A DNA stretch of 64,000 bases from Kribbella sp. VKM Ac-2569 (lineage in GTDB: Bacteria > Actinomycetota > Actinomycetes > Propionibacteriales > Kribbellaceae). The position numbers and the translations under genes were made by a program. Shown one piece after another: positions 1 through 8,080 of this stretch. The notes below the pieces were generated by a model. The model saw nothing but the letters and a program-made list of their open reading frames with translations, searched no databases and was not told where the DNA came from. Each line of letters opens with the position of its first letter. Position 1 is the first letter of the stretch. The stretch covers positions 62,001 through 126,000 of the forward strand of contig NZ_SGXJ01000002.1 of the NCBI RefSeq assembly GCF_004216905.1. Reading direction: 5' to 3'.

Positions 1-751
1 GTTCCGGGATGGGGACGTAGCTGATGTCCGGACGTGAGTAGAACACAGTCTCCGAACGCCCCACGAACGAGATGCCCCGGCCGGCTGCGACGTGCTCGAG
101 CTTCTCCTCCACGCCGCGGACCCGGAGCCCGGAGTCGGACAGCGGGCGCCTGGTGGGCTGCGTGCTCGGGTCGGTATGCCAGACCAGCGGCTCACCGGCC
201 AGGTCGGCCTCGGTGACCTCCTCCTTGCCGGCCAACCGGTGGCCTGCGGGCAGCACCACCATGAGCGGCTCGGTGTACAGCGGGGTCACGCGCAGGCCGG
301 TCTCGTCGATGGGCAGCCGCACATAGCCGACGTCGATGCGGCCGTCGAGCAGCATCGAGGCCTGGTCGTCCCATTCGATCCGCTGCACGTCCACGACCAC
401 GTCCGGATGTCGGGCCTCGAACGCCTGGGCCGCCGGGATGACCGGGATGCCGGTCCGGAAACCGACCGCCAGTCGCCGGCTGCCGCGGGCAGCCACGGTC
501 ACCCGGCGGCGGACCGCGTCCGCGGAGGCGAGCAGCGGACCGGCGTCGGCCAGCAGTTGCCGGCCGGCGTCGGTCAGCACCACGCCGTGGCGATCCCTGA
601 TGAACAGCGAGGCGCCGAGATCCTGTTCCAGCACGCGGATCTGCCGACTGAGCACCGGCTGCGCGATATGCAGCTCTTCAGCGGCGCGGCCGAAGTGCAG
701 CCCGTCGGCGACGGCGCGGAAGTAGCGCAGTTTGCGCAGATCCAGATCCAT
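1..751 (-). CDS. LysR family transcriptional regulator (C-terminus cut by window edge)
   Basis: Reading leftward from ATG at 751, a good Shine-Dalgarno (GGAGGTT) precedes the start and 250 codons stay open to the window edge, so the C-terminus is missing. The N-terminal 60 residues form the LysR winged helix (LRKLRYFRAVAD, then FGRAAEELHIAQPVLSRQI), followed by the two-lobed effector domain starting near residue 90 (LAVGFRTG). It is divergent from the F420-type oxidoreductase at 884, the usual LysR layout for local control, and a palindrome lies between them. The effector cannot be read from sequence. Confidence 0.93.
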   Translation of the reverse strand, partial: MDLDLRKLRYFRAVADGLHFGRAAEELHIAQPVLSRQIRVLEQDLGASLFIRDRHGVVLTDAGRQLLADAGPLLASADAVRRRVTVAARGSRRLAVGFRTGIPVIPAAQAFEARHPDVVVDVQRIEWDDQASMLLDGRIDVGYVRLPIDETGLRVTPLYTEPLMVVLPAGHRLAGKEEVTEADLAGEPLVWHTDPSTQPTRRPLSDSGLRVRGVEEKLEHVAAGRGISFVGRSETVFYSRPDISYVPIPE

Positions 752-766
752 GGAACCTCCCGGTCT

Positions 767-789
767 GGTGATGCCTCCAGGGTATCACC
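767..789. promoter_or_regulatory. Probable LysR operator
   Basis: An interrupted palindrome, GGTGATGCC, 5 bases, GGTATCACC, matches at 8 of 9 arm positions. It contains a T-N11-A core, the classic LysR site. It starts 16 bases upstream of the lysR ATG and lies about 95 bases upstream of the divergent reductase gene, consistent with autoregulation plus control of the divergent gene. Confidence 0.55.
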
Positions 790-883
790 ATGGCTGAAAG
801 AGGTCTTGGAAAAACAGTGCGGCGCCTGACAGCCTTAAGAGGTAAATGAATTTTCAATATCAGCTCCAGAAAGCAGGCACACT

Positions 884-1504
884 ATGAGTAGCGTCAGCAT
901 TATCGGCGTGGGAAATATGGCCAGTGCTTTGGCCGCCCGGGCGGTTGCCGGCGGCAACATTGTCGAGATCATCGGCCGCGACCCGGCCAAAACCAAGGAA
1001 GTGGCCGCCGCGCTCGGCGGCGCCACTGTCGGGACGGCCGGCACCGCCCCGGCCGGAGACATCGTCATCCTCGCCGTACCGTACGCCAGCGCGGCGGCGG
1101 TGGTCAGCGAGTACGGGGACGCACTGGCCGGCAAGGTCATCATCGACATCTCCAACACCTTCAACGCCGACGCCACCGGGCTGGTCACTCCTGATGGCAC
1201 TTCCGGAGCGCAGGAGATCGCCAAGGCCGTCCCAGCGAGCGCGCACGTCGTGAAGGCGTTCAACACCGTCTTCGGTCACGTCCTGGCCCAGGGACGCCCG
1301 CTGGACGTGTTCTTCGCCGGAGATGACGCGCGGTCCAAAGCCACCGTGTCGGCGTTCATCGAGAGCCTCGGACTGCGTCCGCTCGATGTCGGCGGCCTGG
1401 AGATGGCCCGCTGGCTGGAAGGCGTGGGGCCGCTGCTGATGGGTCTGGCCCGTCATGGTGCGGGGACCTTCAACCTCGCCCTCGGAGTCGATCTCCGCGG
1501 CTGA
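884..1504 (+). CDS. NADPH-dependent F420 reductase-like oxidoreductase
   Basis: The 206-residue protein opens with a dinucleotide-binding motif (VSIIGVGNMASALAARAV) typical of the F420-dependent NADP oxidoreductase family, which moves hydride between NADPH and a deazaflavin or related acceptor. A second conserved block, VILAVPYASAAAVV, follows near residue 65, and the C-terminal part (VVKAFNTVFGHVL, then MARWLEGVGPLLMGLA) fits the family. Length is normal. The gene is divergent from lysR and 41 bases before an epimerase-like gene on the same strand, probably one transcript. Whether it truly uses F420 cannot be decided; several family members use NADPH only. Confidence 0.85.
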   Translation: MSSVSIIGVGNMASALAARAVAGGNIVEIIGRDPAKTKEVAAALGGATVGTAGTAPAGDIVILAVPYASAAAVVSEYGDALAGKVIIDISNTFNADATGLVTPDGTSGAQEIAKAVPASAHVVKAFNTVFGHVLAQGRPLDVFFAGDDARSKATVSAFIESLGLRPLDVGGLEMARWLEGVGPLLMGLARHGAGTFNLALGVDLRG

Positions 1505-1545
1505 GCGCCATTTCTCGCGCCACATCATTCACAAGGAGCAGTAGC

Positions 1546-2472
1546 GTGCGCGTTTTCGTCACTGGCGGGACCGGCCATACCGGTTCGTACATCATCCCCG
1601 AGCTCGTCGCCGCCGGACACGAGGTCACCGGCCTGGCCCGGTCGGACACGGCCGCGGCGGCGCTGTCCGCACTCGGCGCGAAGGTGCGTCGCGGCGACCT
1701 CGAGGATCTCGACGGGCTCAAGGAGGCGGCCGCGGATTCCGACGGCGTCATCCACGTCGCGCACCGGCAAGACCTGCTTCCGTCCGGCGGGCTCGACGCC
1801 GTGGCCGCCGCGGAACTCCCGATCATGCTCGCGTACGGCGAGGCACTCGCGGGAACCGGCAAGCCGCTGGTCGCGGCGGGGAGCATTGGCTCGCCCGGGA
1901 ACCTGGGCCGGCCGGCCACCGAGGAGGACCCGGCCCTTCCCGGCGGCGATGAGTACAAGGGCACCCTGCGGGTTCGTAACGTCGTGGAATCCGCCGTAGT
2001 CGGCCTCGCCGACCGCGGAGTGCGGTCTTCGGTCGTGCGGATTGCCAACATCGCGCACAGCACGACCGATCGTGTCGGCTTCCTCGTGCAGCTGATCGCG
2101 CTCGCGAAAGAGAAGGGCTTCGCCGGCTACCCCGGAGACGGCGCGAACCTGTGGAACGCCGTGCACGTCCGCGATGTCGCCTCCTTGTTCCGCTTGGCGC
2201 TGGAGGAGGGGCCGGCCGGCAAATACTGGCACGCGGTTCGGGACGGGGGCGTCCCGCTCCGCGAGATCGCCGAGGCCATCGGCAGCCGCCTGGGTCTGCC
2301 CGCCGTGAGCATTCCCTTGGACGAACTGATGGTGCCGGGATACTTCGGGTTCCTCGCGAACGTAGTCACGCAGAACTACCCGGCGTCCAACCTCATCACC
2401 CGCCGGACCCTCGGCTGGGAACCCGCTCAGCCCGGCCTGCTCGCCGATCTGGACAACGGCCACTACTTCTGA
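1546..2472 (+). CDS. NAD(P)-dependent epimerase/dehydratase family protein (extended SDR)
   Basis: This 308-residue extended short-chain dehydrogenase begins with the Rossmann motif VTGGTGHTGSYIIPEL. It starts at GTG 1546, supported by AAGGAG about 10 bases upstream. The middle contains GSIGS and a YKG segment in place of the classic YxxxK, and the C-terminal part resembles atypical extended SDRs that act on sugar nucleotides or small ketones. It follows the F420-type reductase and ends 3 bases from the convergent ribH gene. The substrate is unknown; the lysR-linked pair suggests an inducible reductive or detoxification step. Confidence 0.85.
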   Translation: MRVFVTGGTGHTGSYIIPELVAAGHEVTGLARSDTAAAALSALGAKVRRGDLEDLDGLKEAAADSDGVIHVAHRQDLLPSGGLDAVAAAELPIMLAYGEALAGTGKPLVAAGSIGSPGNLGRPATEEDPALPGGDEYKGTLRVRNVVESAVVGLADRGVRSSVVRIANIAHSTTDRVGFLVQLIALAKEKGFAGYPGDGANLWNAVHVRDVASLFRLALEEGPAGKYWHAVRDGGVPLREIAEAIGSRLGLPAVSIPLDELMVPGYFGFLANVVTQNYPASNLITRRTLGWEPAQPGLLADLDNGHYF

Positions 2473-2475
2473 CGA

Positions 2476-2952
2476 CTACACCTTCAGTTGGCGGACGGCG
2501 GCCAGGGTTGAGAGGGCGGCTTGGGTCGCTTCGTAGCCTTTGTCTTCGCGGCTGTCGGGGAGGCCGGCTCGGTCGAGGGCCTGGGGGTCGTTGTCGCAGG
2601 TGAGTACGCCGAAGCCGATCGGGACGCCGGTGGTGACGCCGACCTGCATGAGGCCGTCCGTCGCGGCCTGGCAGACGTATTCGAAGTGGGGAGTATCGCC
2701 CCGGATCACCACGCCGAGTGCGACCACCGCGTCGTACCCGGACTTCGCCGCATGCAACGACGCGACCGGGAGCTCGAACGAGCCGGGGACGCGGATGACG
2801 GTGTGGTCGGTGACGCCGGAGTCCTCCAGCGCGCGGAGGGCTCCGGCGAGCAGGCCGTCGGTGACCTTCGGGTGCCACTGGGCGGCGACGATCGCGACCC
2901 GGGCGTCTTCCACGCGGGTTACCTCGATGGTGGGTGCTCCACTGCCCGACAT
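2476..2952 (-). CDS. ribH: 6,7-dimethyl-8-ribityllumazine synthase
   Basis: The 158-residue enzyme condenses the ribityl-aminouracil from the RibD branch with 3,4-dihydroxy-2-butanone 4-phosphate to give lumazine, the penultimate step to riboflavin. Diagnostic motifs are VPGSFELP near residue 55 and [15 protein letters not shown] near 80, which carries the catalytic His. Length is typical. It is the last gene of the rib operon; its ATG overlaps the ribBA stop by one base (TGATG), so translation is probably coupled. It converges on the epimerase gene with only 3 bases between stop codons. Confidence 0.97.
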   Translation of the reverse strand: MSGSGAPTIEVTRVEDARVAIVAAQWHPKVTDGLLAGALRALEDSGVTDHTVIRVPGSFELPVASLHAAKSGYDAVVALGVVIRGDTPHFEYVCQAATDGLMQVGVTTGVPIGFGVLTCDNDPQALDRAGLPDSREDKGYEATQAALSTLAAVRQLKV

Positions 2953-4190
2953 CAGCCGGCTCCGTTCTCTTCGGTCAGCAGGCCGCCCGGCAGGTGATGG
3001 CCCATTCGATCGCGCTTGGTGCGCAGGTACCGCAGGTTGTGCTCGGTCGGGTCGATGGAGATGCCCCGGCGCTCGACCACATCGATGCCGTACCCCTGCA
3101 CGCCCGCGAGCTTGTCGGGGTTGTTGGTCAGCAACCGCACTTCCTTCACGCCCAGGTCGGCCAGGATCTGCGCACCGGTCCCGTAGTCGCGCGCATCCGC
3201 CGGCAACCCGAGGTCCAGGTTCGCGTCCACCGTGTCCCGGCCGGCGTCCTGCAGCTCGTACGCCTGCAGCTTGTGCAGCAGCCCGATCCCGCGCCCCTCA
3301 TGACCGCGCAGGTACACCACGACACCGCCCTCGGCCGCGACCTGCCGCATCGCCTCGTCCAGCTGCGGCCCGCAATCACAGCGCAGCGACCCGAACACAT
3401 CACCGGTCAGGCACTCCGAGTGCAGGCGCACCAGCGTCGGCCCGTTCCCGATCTCGCCGCGCACCAGTGCGAGCTGCTCCGACCCGTCCACCGTGTTGCG
3501 GTAGCCGTGGGCAACGAAATCGCCGTACTGCGTCGGCAGCAAAGTGGTCGCGACCCGCTGGATCTGGGACTCGGTACGGCGCCGGTACCGGATCAGGTCG
3601 TCGATCGACACCAGGACCAGCCCGTGCTCGTCCGCGAACGTCCGCAGTTCGAGCCCGCGCTTCATCGTCCCGTCGTCGTTCACCAACTCCGAGATCACCG
3701 CAGCCGGCGTCAACCCGGCCATCCGCGCCAGGTCGATCGACGCCTCGGTGTGCCCGGGGCGGACCAGTACGCCGCCCTCGCGACCGCGCAACGGGAACAC
3801 GTGCCCCGGCTGGACAAGGTCGTACGACTCCGAGGCCGAGTCGGTCAGCACCCGGATCGTCCGCGCCCGATCAACAGCCGAGATCCCGGTCGCGATGCCG
3901 TCGCGGGCATCGACCGAAATCGTGTACGCCGTGCGCATCTTCTCCCGGTTGTGCGGCGTCATCAACGGGATCCCGAGCCGGTCGAGCTCCGAGCCCTCCA
4001 TCGGCACGCACACCACACCGGAGCTGTACCGGATCAGGAACGCCAGCAGCTCCGGCGTCGCCTTGGACGCGGCGAAGATCAGGTCGCCCTCGTTCTCGCG
4101 GTCCTCGTCGTCGACCACGATCACCGGCCGGCCGGCGCGGATCTCGTCGATCGCGTGCTCGATCGTGTCGAGCTTCAGCACGTCACCCAT
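2952..4190 (-). CDS. ribBA: Bifunctional 3,4-dihydroxy-2-butanone 4-phosphate synthase / GTP cyclohydrolase II
   Basis: The 412-residue fusion supplies both precursors of riboflavin. Residues 1-205 are the DHBP synthase domain, with [11 protein letters not shown] near 26 and [13 protein letters not shown] near 146, acting on ribulose 5-phosphate. Residues 210-400 are GTP cyclohydrolase II, with the zinc-site cysteines in [19 protein letters not shown] and the GTP site [10 protein letters not shown]. Both domains keep their catalytic motifs. The ATG directly abuts the ribM stop codon (TAGATG). Confidence 0.97.
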   Translation of the reverse strand: MGDVLKLDTIEHAIDEIRAGRPVIVVDDEDRENEGDLIFAASKATPELLAFLIRYSSGVVCVPMEGSELDRLGIPLMTPHNREKMRTAYTISVDARDGIATGISAVDRARTIRVLTDSASESYDLVQPGHVFPLRGREGGVLVRPGHTEASIDLARMAGLTPAAVISELVNDDGTMKRGLELRTFADEHGLVLVSIDDLIRYRRRTESQIQRVATTLLPTQYGDFVAHGYRNTVDGSEQLALVRGEIGNGPTLVRLHSECLTGDVFGSLRCDCGPQLDEAMRQVAAEGGVVVYLRGHEGRGIGLLHKLQAYELQDAGRDTVDANLDLGLPADARDYGTGAQILADLGVKEVRLLTNNPDKLAGVQGYGIDVVERRGISIDPTEHNLRYLRTKRDRMGHHLPGGLLTEENGAG

Positions 4191-4865
4191 CTAACCCACC
4201 ACCACAGGCTCAGGAGCTTGGACCCGCTCACGGTTCTGGATCTTCCACCACGACACGAACCCGACGACGCAGAACAGCCCGTACACGATGTACATCGTCG
4301 CCGACGGGTAGAACTTCGCCTGCACCAGCAGCGGTACGCCGACCACGTCGACGGCGATCCAGATCAGCCAGAACTCGACGAAGCCACGCGCCATCCCGTA
4401 CGTCGCCAGGATCGACCCGGTGAGGATCCACGCGTCCCACTGCGGGCCCCACGATCCGAGCTCGCGCAGAACGAAGTACGAGATCGCGTACAGGACCACC
4501 GCGATGCCGCCGAGCTCGAGCCGCTCGCGGGCGGTCGCCCAACGCGGCTGCACGCCCGTGGCGGCGCCGCCGTGGCGGGTCTGGTACCAGCGGTACCAGC
4601 CGTAGAGGCTGACAATCGCGAAGAACACCTGGCGGCCGGCCTGGCCCCAGAGGTCCTTGTCCTGCGGGGTGTCGAAGATCCCGCCGACGAAGACCGTGAA
4701 CAGCAAAACGTTGCCGACGATGCCGACCGGCCACGCCGACACCAGCCGGCGCATACCGAACAGCGCGCTGGCCAGACCGAACACGTTGCCGACGATCTCC
4801 CGGACCAGGACCTCCGACCCGGCGATCGTCACCGTGGAGTGCAACAGCCAGTCGATCGGGTTCAC
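4191..4865 (-). CDS. ribM: PnuC-type transporter in rib operon, probable riboflavin transporter RibM
   Basis: The gene encodes 224 residues with about seven hydrophobic segments and a W-rich core (IVSLYGWYRWYQTRHGG; YGMARGFVEFWLIWIAVDVVGVPLLV) typical of the PnuC family. The start chosen is GTG at 4865: its GTGA overlaps the ribE stop by 4 bases, and upstream in-frame sequence is antisense-like. PnuC proteins take up nicotinamide riboside, but members inside actinobacterial rib operons (RibM/PnuX) carry riboflavin or roseoflavin, so location under the FMN riboswitch favours riboflavin uptake. That substrate is inference. Confidence 0.9.
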   Translation of the reverse strand: MNPIDWLLHSTVTIAGSEVLVREIVGNVFGLASALFGMRRLVSAWPVGIVGNVLLFTVFVGGIFDTPQDKDLWGQAGRQVFFAIVSLYGWYRWYQTRHGGAATGVQPRWATARERLELGGIAVVLYAISYFVLRELGSWGPQWDAWILTGSILATYGMARGFVEFWLIWIAVDVVGVPLLVQAKFYPSATMYIVYGLFCVVGFVSWWKIQNRERVQAPEPVVVG

Positions 4866-5488
4866 CGCACGCCTCCGTTGTCCTTCACATTGCCTGCCGT
4901 AAGAAGTCTTTCCACGTACTTCGCGATCACGTCGACCTCGAGGTTGACGGTGTCGCCCACCTTGTTCGCACCCAGCACGGTCAGCTCCAGCGTGGTCGGG
5001 ATCAGGCTGACCCCGAACGTCCCGGACGCGTCGTCGACGTCGGTCACGGTCAGCGAGACGCCGTCGATCGCGATCGAGCCCTTCTCGGCGACGTACTTGA
5101 GGATCTCGGGTGCGGTCGCGATCCGGACGTCTTCCCAATGCTCGCCGGGGGTCCGCGCCGCGATCGTGCCGGTGCCGTCGACGTGGCCCTGGACGATGTG
5201 CCCGCCGAGCCGCTCGTGCGCCGCGACGGCCCGCTCGAGGTTGACCGGCGAGCCCTTCTGCAGACCGCCGAGGCTGGTCCGCTGCAGCGACTCGCGCATC
5301 ACGTCCGCGGTGAACGCGCCGCCGCCGTACTCCACCACTGTCAGGCAACAGCCGTTGACCGCGATCGAGTCGCCGTAGCCGGCGTCCTCGGTCACCTTCG
5401 GGCCGCGGATGGTGAGCCGCGCGGCGTCGCCGTCGAGCAGGTCCAGGGACTCGACGGTGCCGAGTTCTTCGATGATGCCGGTGAACAT
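4862..5488 (-). CDS. ribE: Riboflavin synthase, alpha subunit
   Basis: The 208-residue enzyme dismutates two lumazine molecules to riboflavin. It starts with the family hallmark MFTGIIEELG and shows the expected internal duplication of two lumazine-binding halves: the first has NGCCLTVVEYGGGAF, the second DGVSLTVTDVD. VNLERA and GGHIVQGHVDGTG sit between them as in characterised enzymes. Its ATG follows directly after the ribD TAG, with GGGAGGAAAG inside ribD as ribosome binding site; its stop overlaps the ribM start. Confidence 0.97.
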   Translation of the reverse strand: MFTGIIEELGTVESLDLLDGDAARLTIRGPKVTEDAGYGDSIAVNGCCLTVVEYGGGAFTADVMRESLQRTSLGGLQKGSPVNLERAVAAHERLGGHIVQGHVDGTGTIAARTPGEHWEDVRIATAPEILKYVAEKGSIAIDGVSLTVTDVDDASGTFGVSLIPTTLELTVLGANKVGDTVNLEVDVIAKYVERLLTAGNVKDNGGVR

Positions 5489-6517
5489 CTACTTTCCTCC
5501 CAGAGGAACCAGGGTCAGCCGGACGTCGTCGCCGAGGCGGGTGACGTCCGCTAGCTTGAACCGCCGCAGGTGGTCGATCGATTCCGCGCCGAGGTCGCCG
5601 ACCGCGCCGTACCCGGATCCGAGCACGGCCGGAGCGACGTACGCGACGATCTGGTCGACGAGCCCGGCGCGCAGGAACGCGGCGGCCAGGGTCGGTCCGC
5701 CTTCGAGCCAGAGGTGCCGGATCTGCCGGTCGTCCAGCTGCCGGAGCACCTCGGCGGGATCGTGGGTCGGCAGCAGCAATGTCTCCGCGCGGTCGTTGCG
5801 GACCCGCGCGGTGGGTGGGATCTCACGGTCGCCGACGACCACCCGCAGCGGCTGCCGCGCCGCGGGTACGTCGTTCTCGTCGCGGACCGTCAGCTCGGGG
5901 TCGTCGTCCAGCACCGTCTGGGTGCCGACGGCAATCGCATCGCACTCGGCCCGCTGCCGGTGGACGTCGGCGCGCGCGATCGGCCCGGTGATCCACTTAC
6001 TGGTCCCGTCCGGGGCCGCGGACCGTCCGTCGAGCGTGGTCGCAAACTTCCAGGTGACGAACGGCCGGCCCACTCGGACGCTGTGCAACCAGACGTGGTT
6101 GACCGCCTCGGCCTCCGTCTGCAGAACGCCCCGTACGACGTCGATGTTCTTGTTCCGCAGCTTGTCGGCGCCGCCGGAAGCGGTCCGGTTCGGATCGGGT
6201 ACGGCGTACACGACCCGCGCGACCTCGGCCTCGATCAGGGCGTCCGCGCACGGACCGGTCCGGCCGGTGTGGTTGCACGGTTCGAGCGTGACGTACGCCG
6301 TACCGCCACGGGCTCGTGCCCCGGCCATCCGGAGCGCCTCGACTTCGGCATGCGGGCCGCCGGCAACGGCATGGAAGCCCTCGCCCACCGGATGCCCGTC
6401 GCGGCCGGTGATCACACACCCAACCACCGGGTTCGGATGAGTGCTGCCGGTACCTTTCGCAGCCAACTCGACAGCACGCCGCATCCAGGCGATGTCGATC
6501 GGCGACGCGTCGTTCAC
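5489..6517 (-). CDS. ribD: Bifunctional diaminohydroxyphosphoribosylaminopyrimidine deaminase / 5-amino-6-(5-phosphoribosylamino)uracil reductase
   Basis: The 342-residue protein performs the second and third steps after GTP opening. Residues 1-150 are the zinc deaminase domain with THPNPVVGCVI, HAEVEAL and the PCNHTGRTGPC zinc motif; residues 155-340 are the reductase, with RPFVTWKFATTLDGRSAA and LWLEGGPTLAAAFL. The start taken is GTG 6517, with GAGGGG 9-14 bases upstream. This is the first gene of the rib operon, directly downstream of the FMN riboswitch, so the whole pathway should fall when FMN is abundant. Confidence 0.96.
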   Translation of the reverse strand: MNDASPIDIAWMRRAVELAAKGTGSTHPNPVVGCVITGRDGHPVGEGFHAVAGGPHAEVEALRMAGARARGGTAYVTLEPCNHTGRTGPCADALIEAEVARVVYAVPDPNRTASGGADKLRNKNIDVVRGVLQTEAEAVNHVWLHSVRVGRPFVTWKFATTLDGRSAAPDGTSKWITGPIARADVHRQRAECDAIAVGTQTVLDDDPELTVRDENDVPAARQPLRVVVGDREIPPTARVRNDRAETLLLPTHDPAEVLRQLDDRQIRHLWLEGGPTLAAAFLRAGLVDQIVAYVAPAVLGSGYGAVGDLGAESIDHLRRFKLADVTRLGDDVRLTLVPLGGK

Positions 6518-6522
6518 TACTC

Positions 6523-6557
6523 GGGCCCCTCGTCGTCACGGACGCACTCCGGGGCCT
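6523..6557 (-). promoter_or_regulatory. Possible ribosome-site-sequestering hairpin before ribD
   Basis: On the ribD mRNA, GGCCCC (6556-6551) can pair with GGGGCC (6529-6524) across a 21-base loop. The downstream arm includes part of GAGGGG, the probable ribosome binding site of ribD. It lies between the riboswitch aptamer and the start codon, where an expression platform is expected. This points to translational rather than terminator-type control; no oligo-U terminator is visible. Confidence 0.45.
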
Positions 6558-6698
6558 CGACCGGCACGTCTGCTCCGTCGCCCTCACCGAACCGTTTGTC
6601 CGGTGCCGCGATCCGTTACCGGACCTCTCGCCGCCGCGTCCCGTGGGCTTGTGCAGTCCACGCTCCGCGCCGTCGGGCGCCAGAGCACACCCGCCGAC

Positions 6699-6830
6699 CG
6701 CGTGCGCCTCCCATCCGGACTTTCACCGTCGGTCCTGGAATTCCACCAGGTCAACCGATCGCCAAACCGCAGCGACCGGGTCGCGGACTGTTACCGCCGG
6801 CTCGGAATTACACCGACCCCGGAGCACGCG
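6699..6830 (-). promoter_or_regulatory. FMN riboswitch (RFN element)
   Basis: Read on the minus strand, this has the conserved RFN blocks in order: GGGGTCGGTGTAATTCCGAG, CCGGCGGTAACAGTCCGCGA, CCTGGTGGAATTCCAGGACC, GACGGTGAAAGTCCGGATGG. The closing helix P1 is a perfect 7-bp pairing of CGCGTGC (6830-6824) with GCACGCG (6705-6699). Element length (132 bases) is normal. It precedes ribD by about 180 bases and should shut down the rib operon on binding FMN. The remainder of 6518-6979 is leader, the hairpin described separately, and the promoter region shared with the divergent kinase gene. Confidence 0.97.
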
Positions 6831-6979
6831 AGTGGGTTCACTCGTGCTTCAAGTATGCCCCTCCCCGCAACCCGCACCACGACCCAGGTCACATCGTGAG
6901 CCGTCCCCGGACGCAACTGCCACGCGGCCGCGCTGCGGGAGCCGGTCGGGGAGTCCGGGGACCCTGTACCTTCTTGCCG

Positions 6980-8077
6980 GTGGAGGCGTTTGCTGGGCGG
7001 TATCGGCTGATCGACCTGATCGGAACCGGCGGCATGGGTTCGGTCTGGCGCGCCTGGGACCTGCGGCGCTCGGCCTACGTGGCAGCCAAGGTCCTCGGGC
7101 AGCACGACGCCGGCACGCTGCTGCGGTTCGTCCGGGAACAGTCGCTGCGGATCCAGCACCCGCACGTCGTCGCCCCGCACGGCTGGGCGGCGGACGACGA
7201 CAAGGTCGTGTTCGCGATGGACCTGGTCCGCGGCGGGTCAGTCGCCACGCTCCTCGGGGACCACGGGCCGCTCCCGCCGTCGTACGTCGCCGTACTGCTC
7301 GACCAGCTCCTGCACGCCCTGTCCGCGGTGCACGCGGCGGGCGTCGTACACCGCGATCTCAAACCGGCGAACCTGCTCCTCGACGCGACCGGCACCGGCC
7401 GTCCCCATCTGCGCCTGTCGGACTTCGGTGTCGCCGGCCTGATCGACGAGCCACGAATGACGCGCAACAGCACGATCCTCGGCACCCCGGGCTACCTCGC
7501 TCCCGAGCAGCTGTCCGGCGCGGACCCCGACCCCCGCCAGGACCTGTACGCCGTCGGCGCCGTCGCCCACGAACTCCTCACCGGCGACCGCCCCACCCCC
7601 AGCGGCCCCCTCCCACCCGCAGCCGGTCCCTTGGCCGATTTCATCCACACCTGTACGGCGACCAACCCGTCCGACCGCCCCGCCTCCGCCCACGAGGCCG
7701 GCCGCCTACTGGCCGAGTCCGGCGCACTCCCACCCGCCGACTCCCACCCCTGGGCCACCCACCCCGACGCCCCCGAAGTCTTCGACCAACTCCCACCCCT
7801 CCCACCCACCTGGACCCCCACCGGCCCAACCCACCCCACCGGTCCGGCGCGGCCCGATGGAGTCGGTCAGGTCGCGCGGCCTCAGGGTGCGGGGTCCTCG
7901 CGGCCGCAGGTGACCCAGCAGCTCCCCGCGGCGGACGCGCCGGTTCCGCGGGCTGCTGAGGCGGGGCGTGCGGTGGAAGCGCCCGGGCGGAGGCGGGGGC
8001 TGGTGTGGTTGGCGGTGGTTAGTTTTGTGGGGGCTGCGGGGCTGATCGGCAGTGCTGTTTGGATCTTGGTGCGCTGA
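6980..8077 (+). CDS. Serine/threonine protein kinase with C-terminal membrane anchor
   Basis: The 365-residue protein has a Hanks-type kinase domain at residues 8-225: glycine loop GTGGMGSV, AAK lysine (37), HRDLKPANLLL (124-134), DFG (148-150), GTPGYLAPEQL (168-178). A Pro/Thr-rich stretch (about 230-335) leads to one transmembrane helix near the C-terminus (LVWLAVVSFVGAAGLIGSAVWIL). There is no PASTA or other sensor domain outside the membrane. Start is GTG 6980; an in-frame TTG two codons earlier and a GTG at 6897 are alternatives. It converges on the von Willebrand A gene, 3 bases between stop codons. Confidence 0.92.
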   Translation: MEAFAGRYRLIDLIGTGGMGSVWRAWDLRRSAYVAAKVLGQHDAGTLLRFVREQSLRIQHPHVVAPHGWAADDDKVVFAMDLVRGGSVATLLGDHGPLPPSYVAVLLDQLLHALSAVHAAGVVHRDLKPANLLLDATGTGRPHLRLSDFGVAGLIDEPRMTRNSTILGTPGYLAPEQLSGADPDPRQDLYAVGAVAHELLTGDRPTPSGPLPPAAGPLADFIHTCTATNPSDRPASAHEAGRLLAESGALPPADSHPWATHPDAPEVFDQLPPLPPTWTPTGPTHPTGPARPDGVGQVARPQGAGSSRPQVTQQLPAADAPVPRAAEAGRAVEAPGRRRGLVWLAVVSFVGAAGLIGSAVWILVR

Positions 8078-8080
8078 AAG

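Noticed and set aside
92-829. 245-codon plus-strand frame at the left edge
   Set aside because: Antisense to the clear LysR coding sequence, with no recognisable domain.
2934-5378. 814-codon open frame on the plus strand across the riboflavin operon
   Set aside because: It is antisense to ribBA, ribM and ribE, is Arg/Pro/His-rich low-complexity sequence and matches no family; a typical shadow in high-GC DNA.
5570-6979. N-terminal extension of the Ser/Thr kinase frame
   Set aside because: The extension would translate ribD antisense and the FMN riboswitch; the kinase domain begins right after GTG 6980.
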